Position numbers and translations under genes: made by a program. Below, piece by piece: positions 36,222 to 45,802 of a DNA stretch of 64,000 nt. Source of the DNA: Maribacter thermophilus (lineage in GTDB: Bacteria; Bacteroidota; Bacteroidia; Flavobacteriales; Flavobacteriaceae); NCBI RefSeq assembly GCF_001020565.1, contig NZ_LDAS01000001.1:2256520-2320519 (forward strand), in the 5' to 3' direction. The notes beneath the pieces are model-generated. The model saw only the letters and a list, made by a program, of their open reading frames with translations, was not told where the DNA came from and did no database searches. The first letter of the stretch is position 1. Each line of letters starts with the position of its first letter.

Positions 36222-38270
36222 ATGGCCCAAAAATTCACGAACGACCTCATAAAAGAAACAAGTCCATATTTGTTACAGCATGCCCATAACCCTGTTGACT
36301 GGCACGCATGGAACCCACAGACCTTGGAAAAGGCAAAAAAGCAAAACAAACTGATCTTAATTAGTATTGGTTATGCGGCCTGCCATTGGTGCCATGTTAT
36401 GGAGCATGAATGTTTTGAAGACGAAGAGGTAGCCAAAGTAATGAACCAACACTATGTAAATATAAAAGTGGACCGCGAAGAGCGCCCGGACATTGACCAT
36501 ATTTATATGGATGCGCTTCAGATGATGACCGGTAGTGGTGGTTGGCCACTTAATATTGTCGCCCTGCCCGATGGACGTCCTTTTTGGGGGGCCACCTATC
36601 TAAGAAAAGAAGACTGGATTAAAGTGCTTAAGGACCTATCTGAGCTATATAGATCCGATACCGAAAAAGTTTTGGGCTACGCACAGCGAATGGCCGAAGG
36701 AATACAACAAATAAACATCATTGAAGACCAACAGAACACCTTTATATATTCCATTGAAAACCTTAAGGAAGACGTAGAAAATTGGTCACAATATTTTGAT
36801 ACTTTTTTAGGAGGCTACAAACGAGCACCAAAGTTTATGATGCCCGTAAACATGGAGTTTTTACTTCATTATGCGACATCGTTAAAAGACGAAACCATAA
36901 TGGATTACGTAAACACTACTTTGACCAGAATGGCCTATGGAGGTATTTTCGACCATGTAGGGGGAGGATTCTCAAGGTATGCCGTTGATACGAAATGGCA
37001 TATCCCCCACTTTGAAAAAATGCTGTACGACAATGGCCTGTTAACAAGCCTATATGCCAAAGCGTATGCCGCGACGAAAAACGACCTTTACAAACGAACC
37101 GTAGAGAAGACCATTGCATTTGTAACCGAAGAGCTCATGTCTAACGACCATGCCTTCTACTCTTCTTTAGATGCCGATAGCTTAAACGAAAAAGGAATAT
37201 TGGAAGAAGGGGCCTATTATGTATGGAAAGAACAAGAGCTGCAATCCCTTCTCAAAAAAGACTACGCACTGTTTAAAGAATACTACAATATAAATCCTTA
37301 CGGAGAATGGGAAGAAGGCAACTATGTATTGATAAGGGACACCTCTGATGAAGACTTCTTAAAAAAACACGCATTGTCCCACAAAGAACTAGAAGCATTG
37401 TTAGAAAGATGCCAAGCAACTTTAAAAAAAGAAAGGAACAATAGGCCCAAACCAAGATTGGACGATAAAATACTAACCTCTTGGAACGGTTTAATGTTAA
37501 AAGGCCTTACCGATGCATACAAGTATTTGCAAAAAGAGACTTTTTTGGACCTTGCCCTAAAAAACGCCAAGTTTCTTACCAAAAATCTCTTTAGAAATGA
37601 TGGCGGTCTTTACCATAACCATAAAAATGGAAAAAGCTCCATTAATGGTTACCTTGAGGACTATGCCGCCGTTATAGATGCCTTTATAGGCCTTTATGAA
37701 GTAACCTTTAACGAACATTGGATCCAACAGGCCAACAATTTAACATCCTATTGTTTATCCAATTTTATGGATGACGAAAGTGGACTGTTCTTCTTTACCT
37801 CAAAAAAAGACGCCTATGTAATACGAAGAACATTAGAAGTTGGTGACAACGTTATACCCTCTTCCAATTCCATCATGGCAAAAAACCTATTAAAATTGTC
37901 AAAGTACTACCCAGAGCTAGGCTATACCGACATTTATATAAAAATGCTAAAAAACGTGCAGGATAATTTTTCGCAAAACACACAGAGCTACGCCAATTGG
38001 TTGGATCTGGTACTCAACGAACAATTGCCTTTTTACGAGATTGCCATTGTTGGCGACGACTATGTAGAAAAAGCCATGGAAATCAACAAAAACTATTTGC
38101 CGCACACCATTATTTGCGGAGCAGAAAAAGAAGGAGGCATTTCTTTGTTAAAGAATAGATATATAGACAAAAGCACCCATATATGTATATGCAGCCATGG
38201 CGCCTGCCAGTTGCCTTTGACTCATACGGACAAAGCTTTGACGCAACTGCTCAAAAACAGCCTGCATTAA
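36222..38270 (+). CDS. Thioredoxin-domain/glycosidase-like protein, YyaL/SSP411 family (DUF255)
   Basis: A 682-residue protein of the family that joins an N-terminal thioredoxin-like domain to an (alpha/alpha)6-barrel domain resembling N-acylglucosamine 2-epimerases. The opening NPVDWHAWN and the redox motif CHWC (Cys54, Cys57) are family hallmarks, followed by [11 protein letters not shown] and GGWPLNI. The barrel part includes [17 protein letters not shown] and [15 protein letters not shown]. The cellular role is poorly defined. No signal peptide is seen, so it is probably cytoplasmic. A consensus promoter lies 53 bp upstream. Confidence 0.92.
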   Translation: MAQKFTNDLIKETSPYLLQHAHNPVDWHAWNPQTLEKAKKQNKLILISIGYAACHWCHVMEHECFEDEEVAKVMNQHYVNIKVDREERPDIDHIYMDALQMMTGSGGWPLNIVALPDGRPFWGATYLRKEDWIKVLKDLSELYRSDTEKVLGYAQRMAEGIQQINIIEDQQNTFIYSIENLKEDVENWSQYFDTFLGGYKRAPKFMMPVNMEFLLHYATSLKDETIMDYVNTTLTRMAYGGIFDHVGGGFSRYAVDTKWHIPHFEKMLYDNGLLTSLYAKAYAATKNDLYKRTVEKTIAFVTEELMSNDHAFYSSLDADSLNEKGILEEGAYYVWKEQELQSLLKKDYALFKEYYNINPYGEWEEGNYVLIRDTSDEDFLKKHALSHKELEALLERCQATLKKERNNRPKPRLDDKILTSWNGLMLKGLTDAYKYLQKETFLDLALKNAKFLTKNLFRNDGGLYHNHKNGKSSINGYLEDYAAVIDAFIGLYEVTFNEHWIQQANNLTSYCLSNFMDDESGLFFFTSKKDAYVIRRTLEVGDNVIPSSNSIMAKNLLKLSKYYPELGYTDIYIKMLKNVQDNFSQNTQSYANWLDLVLNEQLPFYEIAIVGDDYVEKAMEINKNYLPHTIICGAEKEGGISLLKNRYIDKSTHICICSHGACQLPLTHTDKALTQLLKNSLH

Positions 38271-38291
38271 CAATTGTTTAAATAAAATTTC

Positions 38292-38322
38292 TTGTTCAAG
38301 GCACTAAGATCATATAAGTTCG
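38292..38322 (+). promoter_or_regulatory. Probable promoter of the mechanosensitive channel gene
   Basis: TTG at 38292-38294 and TAAGTTCG at 38315-38322 (one mismatch to TAnnTTTG), 20-bp spacer, 23 bp before the ATG. Confidence 0.5.
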
Positions 38323-38345
38323 TGCCCTAAAATTTAAATTTATTT

Positions 38346-39170
38346 ATGGAAGAGATAATGAACTATCAAGAACATGTTGACAAGGCCATTAAATGGTTCT
38401 GGGATGCCCTACCAAACTTACTGTTGGCTATTTTGTTATTAGTAGTGGGTACGTATATTATTCGGGTCATAAACAAACTAATACGTAAGTTCTTCGCAAA
38501 AAAAGACTACGACCCCTCTTTAGAAACATTCTTGCAGAGCTTAATATCCATAGCTCTCAAGATTCTTCTATTTGTACTGGTCATAACCCAATTGGGGGTA
38601 CAATCATCTTCACTGGTAGCAATAATAGGTGCCGCAGGTCTTGCTGTTGGCCTGGCCCTACAAGGCTCTTTGGCCAATTTTGCCGGAGGGGTGCTTATAT
38701 TACTTTTTAAACCCTTTAAGGTCGGTGACTTTATTTCCGCCCAAGGGGTAGATGGTACGGTCAAGGAAATATCCATATTTACCACAAAGCTAAAAACCTT
38801 TGGTAACCAAATAGCCATTATTCCAAACGGCCAATTGTCGAACAACAACATTATTAACTATAACGCCGAAAACTCCAGAAGAGACAAAATTGACGTAGGT
38901 ATAGGCTATGATTCCAACATTAAAAAGGCAAAAGACATACTACTTCAAATTTGTAACGACAATAAGGATATACACAAAGATCCGGCGCCCGAAGTATATG
39001 TAGGTGAATTGGCCGATAGTTCCGTAAACCTAACACTTAGGTTTTGGGCCGATAACGATACCTTTTGGAAAGCTCATTTTTACGTAATGGAAGAAATTAA
39101 ATACAGGTTCGATGCCGAAGGTATTGAAATTCCTTTTCCACAAAGAGTTGTGCACCAGATGAAAGAATAA
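38346..39170 (+). CDS. Small-conductance mechanosensitive ion channel, MscS family
   Basis: A 274-residue channel that releases osmolytes on hypo-osmotic shock. Three membrane segments lie in the first 130 residues. The pore-lining third helix is glycine/alanine rich (AAGLAVGLALQGSLANFAGG), followed by the conserved FKPFKVGDFI and the beta domain (IFTTKLKTFGNQIAIIPNGQL). The C-terminal portal ends IEIPFPQRVVH. The size equals the minimal MscS. A second ATG four codons in is an alternative start. It is convergent with tsaB across a bidirectional terminator. Confidence 0.95.
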   Translation: MEEIMNYQEHVDKAIKWFWDALPNLLLAILLLVVGTYIIRVINKLIRKFFAKKDYDPSLETFLQSLISIALKILLFVLVITQLGVQSSSLVAIIGAAGLAVGLALQGSLANFAGGVLILLFKPFKVGDFISAQGVDGTVKEISIFTTKLKTFGNQIAIIPNGQLSNNNIINYNAENSRRDKIDVGIGYDSNIKKAKDILLQICNDNKDIHKDPAPEVYVGELADSSVNLTLRFWADNDTFWKAHFYVMEEIKYRFDAEGIEIPFPQRVVHQMKE

Positions 39171-39193
39171 GCCATAACCGTAAAAAAAGAAAC

Positions 39194-39224
39194 AGCCCCT
39201 TAGATAAGTCTAAGGGGCTTTTTA
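39194..39224. terminator. Bidirectional terminator between mscS and tsaB
   Basis: An 11-bp perfect stem AGCCCCTTAGA (39194-39204) and TCTAAGGGGCT (39209-39219) with a TAAG loop, A-rich before and T-rich after. Confidence 0.9.
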
Positions 39225-39237
39225 TTATTTGTAGGCC

Positions 39238-39912
39238 CTACCCCTTTTTCTTGGTAACTAAAAAATCTTTTAGATAGTAAGGCTCAAAATAGGCTACGTC
39301 CTCAAAATCTTTTGAAGAGAATTTTTGATAGGACAACACTGCCATTTCTTTTGCAGAAGGTACCGCCTTAGTCTTAAAAACCAAATTATCACCATCTAAG
39401 GTAGATTCTATTTTTTCGGCCCCACTACCAATAAAATAAACTTTACCGTTAGCAGTGTATTCTTTAAAAGACCCCCCATCTATAATCTCTGCACGGGTTT
39501 CTCTTACCTCATGTAATTTTGCATCAAATACCGCTGAATACACCTCCATTCTTCTGGCGTCCAACACGGGAACAATAACATCATCCCTTTCCACATTCAA
39601 CTGCGACGCCATACTCTTTAGGGTAGCAATGGAAATTAATGGAACATTCAAAGCAAAAGACAGCCCTTTTGCCGCCGACACACCTATTCGTAAACCGGTA
39701 TACGACCCCGGCCCCTTGCTAACGGCTACCGCATCTATATCACCAGGTAATTTCTTTGCCTCTTCTAAACATTCTTTAATGAATACGTGTAGCTGTTCAG
39801 CATGTGAGTAATTTGGTGTATTGTTTTCCCTAATGGCAACAACATCACCATTAAGGGCAAGGCTCACCGAACAATTGGTAGTTGCGGTCTCTAAATTTAA
39901 AATCAATCCCAT
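39238..39912 (-). CDS. tsaB: tRNA N6-threonylcarbamoyladenosine biosynthesis protein TsaB
   Basis: Partner of TsaD in forming the t6A37 modification of ANN-reading tRNAs. The 224-residue protein has the ASKHA-type opening ILNLETATTNCSVSLA and the family motif KGPGSYTGLRIGVSAAKGL. It lacks the TsaD metal-binding histidines. ATG 39912 gives the conserved MGLILNLET start; an in-frame extension to 39936 would run close to the preceding terminator. A hairpin separates it from the upstream TolC gene. Confidence 0.93.
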   Translation of the reverse strand: MGLILNLETATTNCSVSLALNGDVVAIRENNTPNYSHAEQLHVFIKECLEEAKKLPGDIDAVAVSKGPGSYTGLRIGVSAAKGLSFALNVPLISIATLKSMASQLNVERDDVIVPVLDARRMEVYSAVFDAKLHEVRETRAEIIDGGSFKEYTANGKVYFIGSGAEKIESTLDGDNLVFKTKAVPSAKEMAVLSYQKFSSKDFEDVAYFEPYYLKDFLVTKKKG

Positions 39913-39940
39913 AGCCCAAAGGTATTGAATAAGCATAAAA

Positions 39941-39968
39941 AAACCTGCAAATAAATGTTTGCAGGTTT
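39941..39968 (-). terminator. Terminator of the export array
   Basis: An 11-bp stem AAACCTGCAAA (39941-39951) and TTTGCAGGTTT (39958-39968), with a T run on the minus strand (A run at 39937-39943). It lies 20 bp after the TolC stop codon. Confidence 0.85.
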
Positions 39969-39987
39969 TTAATTACACCTATTAAAA

Positions 39988-41337
39988 CTAATCTAAGGTA
40001 ATCGGAATTCCGAAATAGAACTCCAACAACTTTAATCTAAAAATATATTCATATTTGGTTCTTATTACTTGGGCTTCCGCATCATCTACCCTGGCCTGGG
40101 CCTGACTAAAATCAAAAGAATTCATCAAGCCTACATCAAACCGCTCTTTAGAATACTCATACGCCAGTTTTCTTGCCTCAAGTGTTTTCTCGGCCGCCTC
40201 ATAAGACTTACGAAATGTAGTAACATCTATGTAAGCTTGGTTCACCGTTGACTCCAAGGCAAGTTTGTCTTGCTCTAACTGTAATTTTGACTTCTCTAAA
40301 CTTATTTGTGAACGTTTAACATTGTTGCGCGTACTCCAACCATTGAATATTGGTACGTTAAGCTGTGCACCATAGGATATACCATCAAAAATCCACATTT
40401 GATCTGTAAAACTTGGGGTATAAGGCATGCCGGTAGCATCAGGGATCTGTGTTACGTCAGAATATCTGGTACCATATTGAAAAAAAGCTGATAGCGTTGG
40501 TGCATAAGCACCTTTTGCAATTTCCAGATCTTTTTCCGCCAAGTCTACATTTGACTCGGAAAACTTGATATCATTTCTAAATTCCAGTGCTTTGGAAAAA
40601 ATAGTTTTAGGTGTGTTATTCAGAATATCGGATAGTGGAATATCAAACGACTCGTCCGCAATATCAAAATTTTCATAATCCGTAATCTGTAACAATTGGG
40701 CAAGGTTTATTCTAGAGATCAACACCAAGCCTTCATTATTGACAATTTGCTGTTCTTGGTTTGCGGCCGTAGCCTCTATTTCCAACAAGTCTCCCCTTGG
40801 CACTACTCCAGATTCCACCAATTCTTTGGTTCTTTTTAAGTCTTGTTCGGTAACGGCATACTGGGCCCTCGACACTTTAAGCGCCTCTTTGTTCGAAAGT
40901 ATTTGCAGATAAGCATTCACCACATTGAGACGAATATCATCTTTAAGGTCATCTAAACGGTATTGACTGGATAATGCCGCCAATTTTGCCCTTTGTACCC
41001 TTTTTATATTTTGCAGACCATCGAACAACGTGACACTGGAAGAAAATCCGGCATTCACATTATTTGCCGTACTGTTTGTAGGTAGGTTATTGGTGGGGTT
41101 TATAGAAAAACCGGTATTACTGGAAACCGATGCAGTGGCATTAAGATTGGGCAAAAGATTACCAAAAGCATCTTTCTCATCTATCTTCACACTTTCTAGG
41201 TCCAGCTCATACTGCTCTACCGATAGGTTGTTTTCCACTGCGTAGTTAACACATTCTTCCAAAGTCCACTTCTTATTTTGGGCCAGTGTTGTGCCAACTG
41301 CCATCAGCAGAAACATTATGGTTATCTTAAGTTTCAT
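39988..41337 (-). CDS. TolC-family outer-membrane efflux protein
   Basis: A 449-residue channel protein with signal peptide (1-19, ending TTLAQ) and two TolC/OEP repeats rich in long helices (YLQILSNKEALKVSRAQY, QAYIDVTTFRKSYEAAEKT). It should form the outer-membrane exit of the MacAB-type exporter encoded upstream and is the last gene of the array, 27 bp behind the second adaptor. It is the only TolC in the array, so both adaptor/permease sets would have to share it or use one elsewhere. Confidence 0.93.
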   Translation of the reverse strand: MKLKITIMFLLMAVGTTLAQNKKWTLEECVNYAVENNLSVEQYELDLESVKIDEKDAFGNLLPNLNATASVSSNTGFSINPTNNLPTNSTANNVNAGFSSSVTLFDGLQNIKRVQRAKLAALSSQYRLDDLKDDIRLNVVNAYLQILSNKEALKVSRAQYAVTEQDLKRTKELVESGVVPRGDLLEIEATAANQEQQIVNNEGLVLISRINLAQLLQITDYENFDIADESFDIPLSDILNNTPKTIFSKALEFRNDIKFSESNVDLAEKDLEIAKGAYAPTLSAFFQYGTRYSDVTQIPDATGMPYTPSFTDQMWIFDGISYGAQLNVPIFNGWSTRNNVKRSQISLEKSKLQLEQDKLALESTVNQAYIDVTTFRKSYEAAEKTLEARKLAYEYSKERFDVGLMNSFDFSQAQARVDDAEAQVIRTKYEYIFRLKLLEFYFGIPITLD

Positions 41338-41364
41338 GTTTTATTTATTTTTGATTGATGATGA

Positions 41365-42501
41365 TTACTCTTCTTCTGTTTCTTCGTCACCTTTTTTAAT
41401 AGGTTCCGTTTTGTTCCAATGCTTTACTTTGTCTTCTTCTGAAAGGCCGGAAATAATTTCAACGTTTACACCATCTGAAATACCTGTTTCCACATCTCTT
41501 CTCTCAAACTTTTGTTCATCTACAGAACCAACGGCCACTTCTACATAAGGCTTGTCGGTTTCTTTATCAAACTGTAGCAAAGCCTCGGGTATCACCAATA
41601 TATCCTCTTTCTTTTCTAGGACCATAGAAGCATTGGCACTATATCCTGCACGAATAAAAATATCGTCCGTTACATCAACATCTGCCTCGATCTTAAATTG
41701 CACCGCACCGGTTTCCTCAATGCCTTTTGGGGCGATAAACCTTAGTTTTGCATCTAATTCTACCCCTTCTATTGCGCCTAAACTTATCTTCAAAGGAGTT
41801 CCTAACTTGAGTTTTCCGACCTCACCCTCATCTACTTTTCCTTCAAATATCATTCTACTCAAATCTGCAATGGTCGCAATCGTAGTACCATCATTAAAGT
41901 TATTACTTTGTATTACCTGAAAACCTTCCTCAACCGGGATTTCTAAAATAGTACCATCTACAGTTGCCCTAATATTGGTATTGGCACTGGTAGAACCACC
42001 TGCCGAACCTCTTCTGATAATCTGATAATCGGCCTTGGCATTGTTCAGCTCTTGCTCTGCCTGATTGTAGGTCAATTGAATATTGTTAAAATCTTGACTA
42101 CTTATAACCCCTTTATCGAATAGTTTTTTATTTCTATCAAATTCAATTTTGGCATTGTTCAGGGCCAACTCCGCATTTCTTACACGACCGCTTGCCTGGT
42201 TTAAAGATTGCTCATTGGGCACCACTTTGATCACGGCGATCAAGTCTCCAGCCTTTACCTTTGCACCCTCTTCCAGATAAATTTTCTCTATAATACCTGA
42301 AATCTGAGGTTTTATTTCTATCTCATCCTCTGGAACAACCTTACCAGTGGCCACTGTTTTCTTTTCTATACTAGATATAAAAGGTTGACTTGTTTCGTAC
42401 GTAATAGCAGATTTACTGTTTGATTTTATAAAGAACACAGCTGCCCATAGTGCTCCAAGCACCAGTACTCCTATTAAAATATACTTTACGATCTTATTCA
42501 T
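41365..42501 (-). CDS. Periplasmic adaptor (HlyD/MacA type), second copy
   Basis: A 378-residue membrane-fusion protein: one N-terminal anchor (about 5-25), biotinyl-lipoyl halves (IEIKPQISGIIEKIYLEEGA and TVDGTILEIPVEEGFQV), a helical hairpin between them (about 100-160), and a beta-barrel and membrane-proximal domain. It closely resembles the adaptor at 45803, with shared segments such as VEEGFQVIQSNNFN against VEVGNQVIESNNFN. It should bridge the inner-membrane permeases and TolC. The C-terminus is acidic. Confidence 0.92.
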   Translation of the reverse strand: MNKIVKYILIGVLVLGALWAAVFFIKSNSKSAITYETSQPFISSIEKKTVATGKVVPEDEIEIKPQISGIIEKIYLEEGAKVKAGDLIAVIKVVPNEQSLNQASGRVRNAELALNNAKIEFDRNKKLFDKGVISSQDFNNIQLTYNQAEQELNNAKADYQIIRRGSAGGSTSANTNIRATVDGTILEIPVEEGFQVIQSNNFNDGTTIATIADLSRMIFEGKVDEGEVGKLKLGTPLKISLGAIEGVELDAKLRFIAPKGIEETGAVQFKIEADVDVTDDIFIRAGYSANASMVLEKKEDILVIPEALLQFDKETDKPYVEVAVGSVDEQKFERRDVETGISDGVNVEIISGLSEEDKVKHWNKTEPIKKGDEETEEE

Positions 42502-42525
42502 TTTAAATGTTTATTAAATTGGTTG

Positions 42526-43788
42526 TTACTCTTCTCTTAATGCGTCAATAGGTTTTATACTTACGGCTCTCTGTGCAGGTATCAACCCTATCAAAGTGCC
42601 CAATACTACCATAATTAAAAGTGCTCCCAAAACATAGGGTATGGGCACTGTCGGATTGGTATACGGAAAATCGAGATCTTTGGTCAAGCTATTGATAATG
42701 GACAATACGCCCGCCCCCAATATGATCCCCATTACGCCCGCGATCATTGTTAAAAAAACCGATTCTAAAATAATCTGTGACCGCACCTCTTTTGGCGTGG
42801 CTCCCAGAGCCCTTCTTACTCCCAGCTCTTTGGTACGTTCTTTAACAGATATCAATAAAATGTTACCGATACCAATGACCCCTGCCAAAATAGTGGCAAT
42901 ACCCACCACCAGACTCAAAAAGGTCATACCTTTGGCGAAACCAGAAACCTTAGTGAACATTTCACCTAGATTGAAAGAGCCAAATGCCCTTTCGTCTTCA
43001 GGGTTTACTCGGTGTATATTTCTTAATAGGGATTTTACATCCTTTTCTACCTGTACTACATCAACATCATCATAAGCGGCAATACAAAAATAATCTACGT
43101 TCTCTCCCGTATTGTATAATTTCCGAAAGGTGGTAAAAGGAATAAAAATGGCGTTATCGTTATCGAAACTGACACCTTGGGACAGTTTATGAACCCCGAC
43201 CACCTGAAAATACACATCTCCTATTCGTATAAACTGACCTATAGGGTCTTCGTCCTTTTCAAAAAGCTCTTGCAGATTTCTTTCACCGATCACACACACC
43301 TTTCTTGCCTGGGCAATATCCTCATCATTAATAAAACGTCCGCCATCAAATATTTTTTTGGTGGCTATTCTCGTATAAACCGGATAGTCCCCATTTACGG
43401 GGTAAGAACCCGATTTTTGTCCTCTTACGGTAAAGACGGGATCAGAACCAAAATTACCCAATGTAATACGGGGTGCGATATTCTGTATTTCGGGAATCCT
43501 ATTTTCCAGTGTCGTAACATCACTTAATTTCAACTGCATGGGACGACCCGTTTTAAAACCTTCATAAGGCATACTGGTACTCTGCCCCCAAACGAACATA
43601 CTGTTCATCGACACGCTTTCAAAAACCTTTTCGAAACCATTGTCCATACCCTTTGCCGCACCGGACAATGCGATGTATATAAAGATTCCCCAAAGCACAC
43701 CTACAATGGTTATAATGGTTCTGGTCTTGTTCTTACTTATAGAACCGAATATCTCTTGCCATGTATTTCTATCAAAAATAAATTTCAT
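42526..43788 (-). CDS. MacB-type ABC transporter permease, module 2, type II
   Basis: A 420-residue permease with a MacB/FtsX layout: one membrane helix near the N-terminus (about 22-45), a large periplasmic domain (about 50-280), and three C-terminal helices (GMTFLSLVVGIATILAGVIG; VKERTKELGVRRALGATP is the ATPase-contacting loop). It has no fused ATPase domain. It is most similar to the permease at 46955, sharing MDNG/LENG and SMNSMFVWGQST/ATNTMFMWSRST near the same place. It starts one base after the stop of the preceding permease gene. Confidence 0.92.
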   Translation of the reverse strand: MKFIFDRNTWQEIFGSISKNKTRTIITIVGVLWGIFIYIALSGAAKGMDNGFEKVFESVSMNSMFVWGQSTSMPYEGFKTGRPMQLKLSDVTTLENRIPEIQNIAPRITLGNFGSDPVFTVRGQKSGSYPVNGDYPVYTRIATKKIFDGGRFINDEDIAQARKVCVIGERNLQELFEKDEDPIGQFIRIGDVYFQVVGVHKLSQGVSFDNDNAIFIPFTTFRKLYNTGENVDYFCIAAYDDVDVVQVEKDVKSLLRNIHRVNPEDERAFGSFNLGEMFTKVSGFAKGMTFLSLVVGIATILAGVIGIGNILLISVKERTKELGVRRALGATPKEVRSQIILESVFLTMIAGVMGIILGAGVLSIINSLTKDLDFPYTNPTVPIPYVLGALLIMVVLGTLIGLIPAQRAVSIKPIDALREE

Positions 43789-43789
43789 A

Positions 43790-45019
43790 TCATTCGTCTC
43801 TTAAAGCTACTATTGGTTTTATTCTGGCCGCTCTTCGTGCAGGTATATAACCGGCCAAACCGCCAAAGAATATTAAAACTACCGTTGCAAAAATGGCGGT
43901 GCCCATATTAATAAAAGGATTGGTAATAAAGTAGTCCTTTAAAGAATCACCTAAAGAACTTAGCATTGCCACCCCCAAGACCATACCCACAATACCAGAA
44001 ACCGTAGTAATGAAAACAGACTCTAACAGTATGGTACTGATTACAGATTTAGGTGTGGCCCCCAAGGCTTTACGTATACCAATTTCTTTGGTTCGTTCTT
44101 TGACCACAAAAACCATAATATTGCTAATACCGATAATACCGGCGATAATGGTGCCGAATGCCACAAAGCCCACTATAATTTGCAAAACCCCAGCAAACTG
44201 TTGGTTCTGCTTTAATTGGTCGGCAACATTTCGGATAAAAAACCCACGCTGATCATTGGGGTCTATAAATTTTTTCTCCCTAATAAAATCTCCCAACTTT
44301 CTTTCAAAAGCCATAGCCCCGGCATATCCTATTTCGGGCTTAAAACCGATTACGATCTGATTGATCTTATCGGTGTTTTTCTCGATCAACTGCCGCGTGG
44401 TATAGGGTATATATATTCTACGCTCCTCATCGTCACCTGCATCGTCTTGAAAAACCCCGATGACCTTAAATACACTGCCCGTTATATCTATATACTTACC
44501 AAGGGCATCCTCGTTTTTAAAAAGATCTTTCTCCACAAGTCTGCCGATAACGGCATATTTTGCTTTTTCTTTGATGTCTTGCTTGTTGAGGTATCGCCCC
44601 TTCATTATAATGGTCTTTTCGGCAAACTGATACGCCTCGCTAACACCCCGTGTCGTATAATTATTGGATTCGTTCTTATATTTTACCAATCCGCTTCTAT
44701 CTACCCTTGGGGAAATATATTCCAAGAACAAAGGGAAGCTCTCTTCTATATCGGCCAAATCGGAATTATCGAACTCTATTTGCCTGTTGGACTTATAGCC
44801 TTTGAACGGTTTTGAGGTTCTACCTGGAAAAACAAAGAACGTATTGGTGGCATCATCCTCAAAAAACTCGCTGAAAGTATTGATCAGGCCATTGCCAAAA
44901 CCATACAACACAACAAAGATCAAAATACCGAGCGCTACCGTAAAACCAGAAAGAAAAGTTCTTAGCTTATTTTTCTGAATAGTTTCGAATATTTCTTTCC
45001 AACTATCTCTACTAAACAT
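43790..45019 (-). CDS. MacB-type ABC transporter permease, module 2, type I
   Basis: A 409-residue permease of the same fold: N-terminal helix, periplasmic MacB core, three C-terminal helices, coupling loop VKERTKEIGIRKALGATPKS. Its opening WKEIFETIQKNKLRTFLSG pairs it with the permease at 48244 (WQEIFDTIRKNKLRTFLTG). The start overlaps the ATPase gene by 8 bp. It probably forms a heterodimer with the type II permease encoded next. Confidence 0.92.
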   Translation of the reverse strand: MFSRDSWKEIFETIQKNKLRTFLSGFTVALGILIFVVLYGFGNGLINTFSEFFEDDATNTFFVFPGRTSKPFKGYKSNRQIEFDNSDLADIEESFPLFLEYISPRVDRSGLVKYKNESNNYTTRGVSEAYQFAEKTIIMKGRYLNKQDIKEKAKYAVIGRLVEKDLFKNEDALGKYIDITGSVFKVIGVFQDDAGDDEERRIYIPYTTRQLIEKNTDKINQIVIGFKPEIGYAGAMAFERKLGDFIREKKFIDPNDQRGFFIRNVADQLKQNQQFAGVLQIIVGFVAFGTIIAGIIGISNIMVFVVKERTKEIGIRKALGATPKSVISTILLESVFITTVSGIVGMVLGVAMLSSLGDSLKDYFITNPFINMGTAIFATVVLIFFGGLAGYIPARRAARIKPIVALRDE

Positions 45020-45713
45020 ATTGTTCTGCCCTTACTTGATCCACTTTTTTATCCTCTACGATCACCCCATCTTTAAGGTGCACTATTCGTTTACACATGT
45101 GTGCAATGTCCTCTTCATGGGTTACCAATAAAATGGTATTCCCCTCATCATTGATCTTTTGGATCAGATCCATTACCTCGTACGATGTTTTACTATCCAA
45201 GGCTCCGGTTGGCTCATCGGCCAACAATACCTTAGGCTCCGCAGCCATTGCCCGTGCAATGGCAACTCTTTGCTTCTGCCCCCCTGAAAGCTCACTGGGT
45301 AAATGGGTGGCCCATTCCTTAAGTCCCACTTGCTCTAAATATTTTAAGGCCTTTTCTTGGCGTTCTTTTCTACCTACCCTTTGGTAGTACAAAGGCAAAG
45401 CAACATTTTCTGCGGCGGTCTTGTAATTGATTAGATTAAACGACTGAAAAATAAAACCTAAGAACTTATTACGGTATTGCGCCGCTTTTGTTTCGTTTAA
45501 ATTTTTAATTGGCACACCATCCAGAGTATAGCTTCCTTCATCCAATTCGTCCAACATTCCCAGAATGTTAAGCAATGTAGATTTCCCGGATCCAGAAGAC
45601 CCCATTATAGCTACCAATTCCCCTTCCTCTACAGAAAAATTAATTCCCTTTAGCACATGTAAGGAATTTTTGCCCATTTGATAGGACTTATGAAGATTCT
45701 TAATTTCAATCAT
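45012..45713 (-). CDS. ABC transporter ATP-binding protein (LolD/MacB-like)
   Basis: The only ATPase of the array, 233 residues. Walker A GSSGSGKST (38-46), Q-loop in FIFQSFNL, signature LSGGQ (142-146), Walker B VLLADE (162-167) and His199 are intact. The sequence is of the MacB/LolD/FtsE type that powers lipoprotein or small-molecule export from the membrane. ATG 45713 is chosen over TTG 45734. A gap of 89 bp separates it from the adaptor gene upstream and contains a promoter-like motif. It must serve both permease pairs unless another ATPase is encoded elsewhere. Confidence 0.95.
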   Translation of the reverse strand: MIEIKNLHKSYQMGKNSLHVLKGINFSVEEGELVAIMGSSGSGKSTLLNILGMLDELDEGSYTLDGVPIKNLNETKAAQYRNKFLGFIFQSFNLINYKTAAENVALPLYYQRVGRKERQEKALKYLEQVGLKEWATHLPSELSGGQKQRVAIARAMAAEPKVLLADEPTGALDSKTSYEVMDLIQKINDEGNTILLVTHEEDIAHMCKRIVHLKDGVIVEDKKVDQVRAEQYV

Positions 45714-45757
45714 GTTGGTTGTTGTTTTAGACAATTAACTTGTAATGCCTATGTGTT

Positions 45758-45784
45758 AGACTATGATCTTTTTAAATTGTTACA
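45758..45784 (-). promoter_or_regulatory. ECF-sigma-like promoter motif, copy B (before the ATPase)
   Basis: On the minus strand TGTAACA (45784-45778) is followed after 15 nt by AGTCT (45762-45758), within CATAGTCTAA. The same words with identical spacing lie upstream of the first permease at 49541-49567. A -35 with AAC and a -10 with GTC are the general form of ECF sigma promoters. The motif is 45 bp before the ATPase start. Confidence 0.5.
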
Positions 45785-45802
45785 TCCAATGGCAGATATT
45801 TT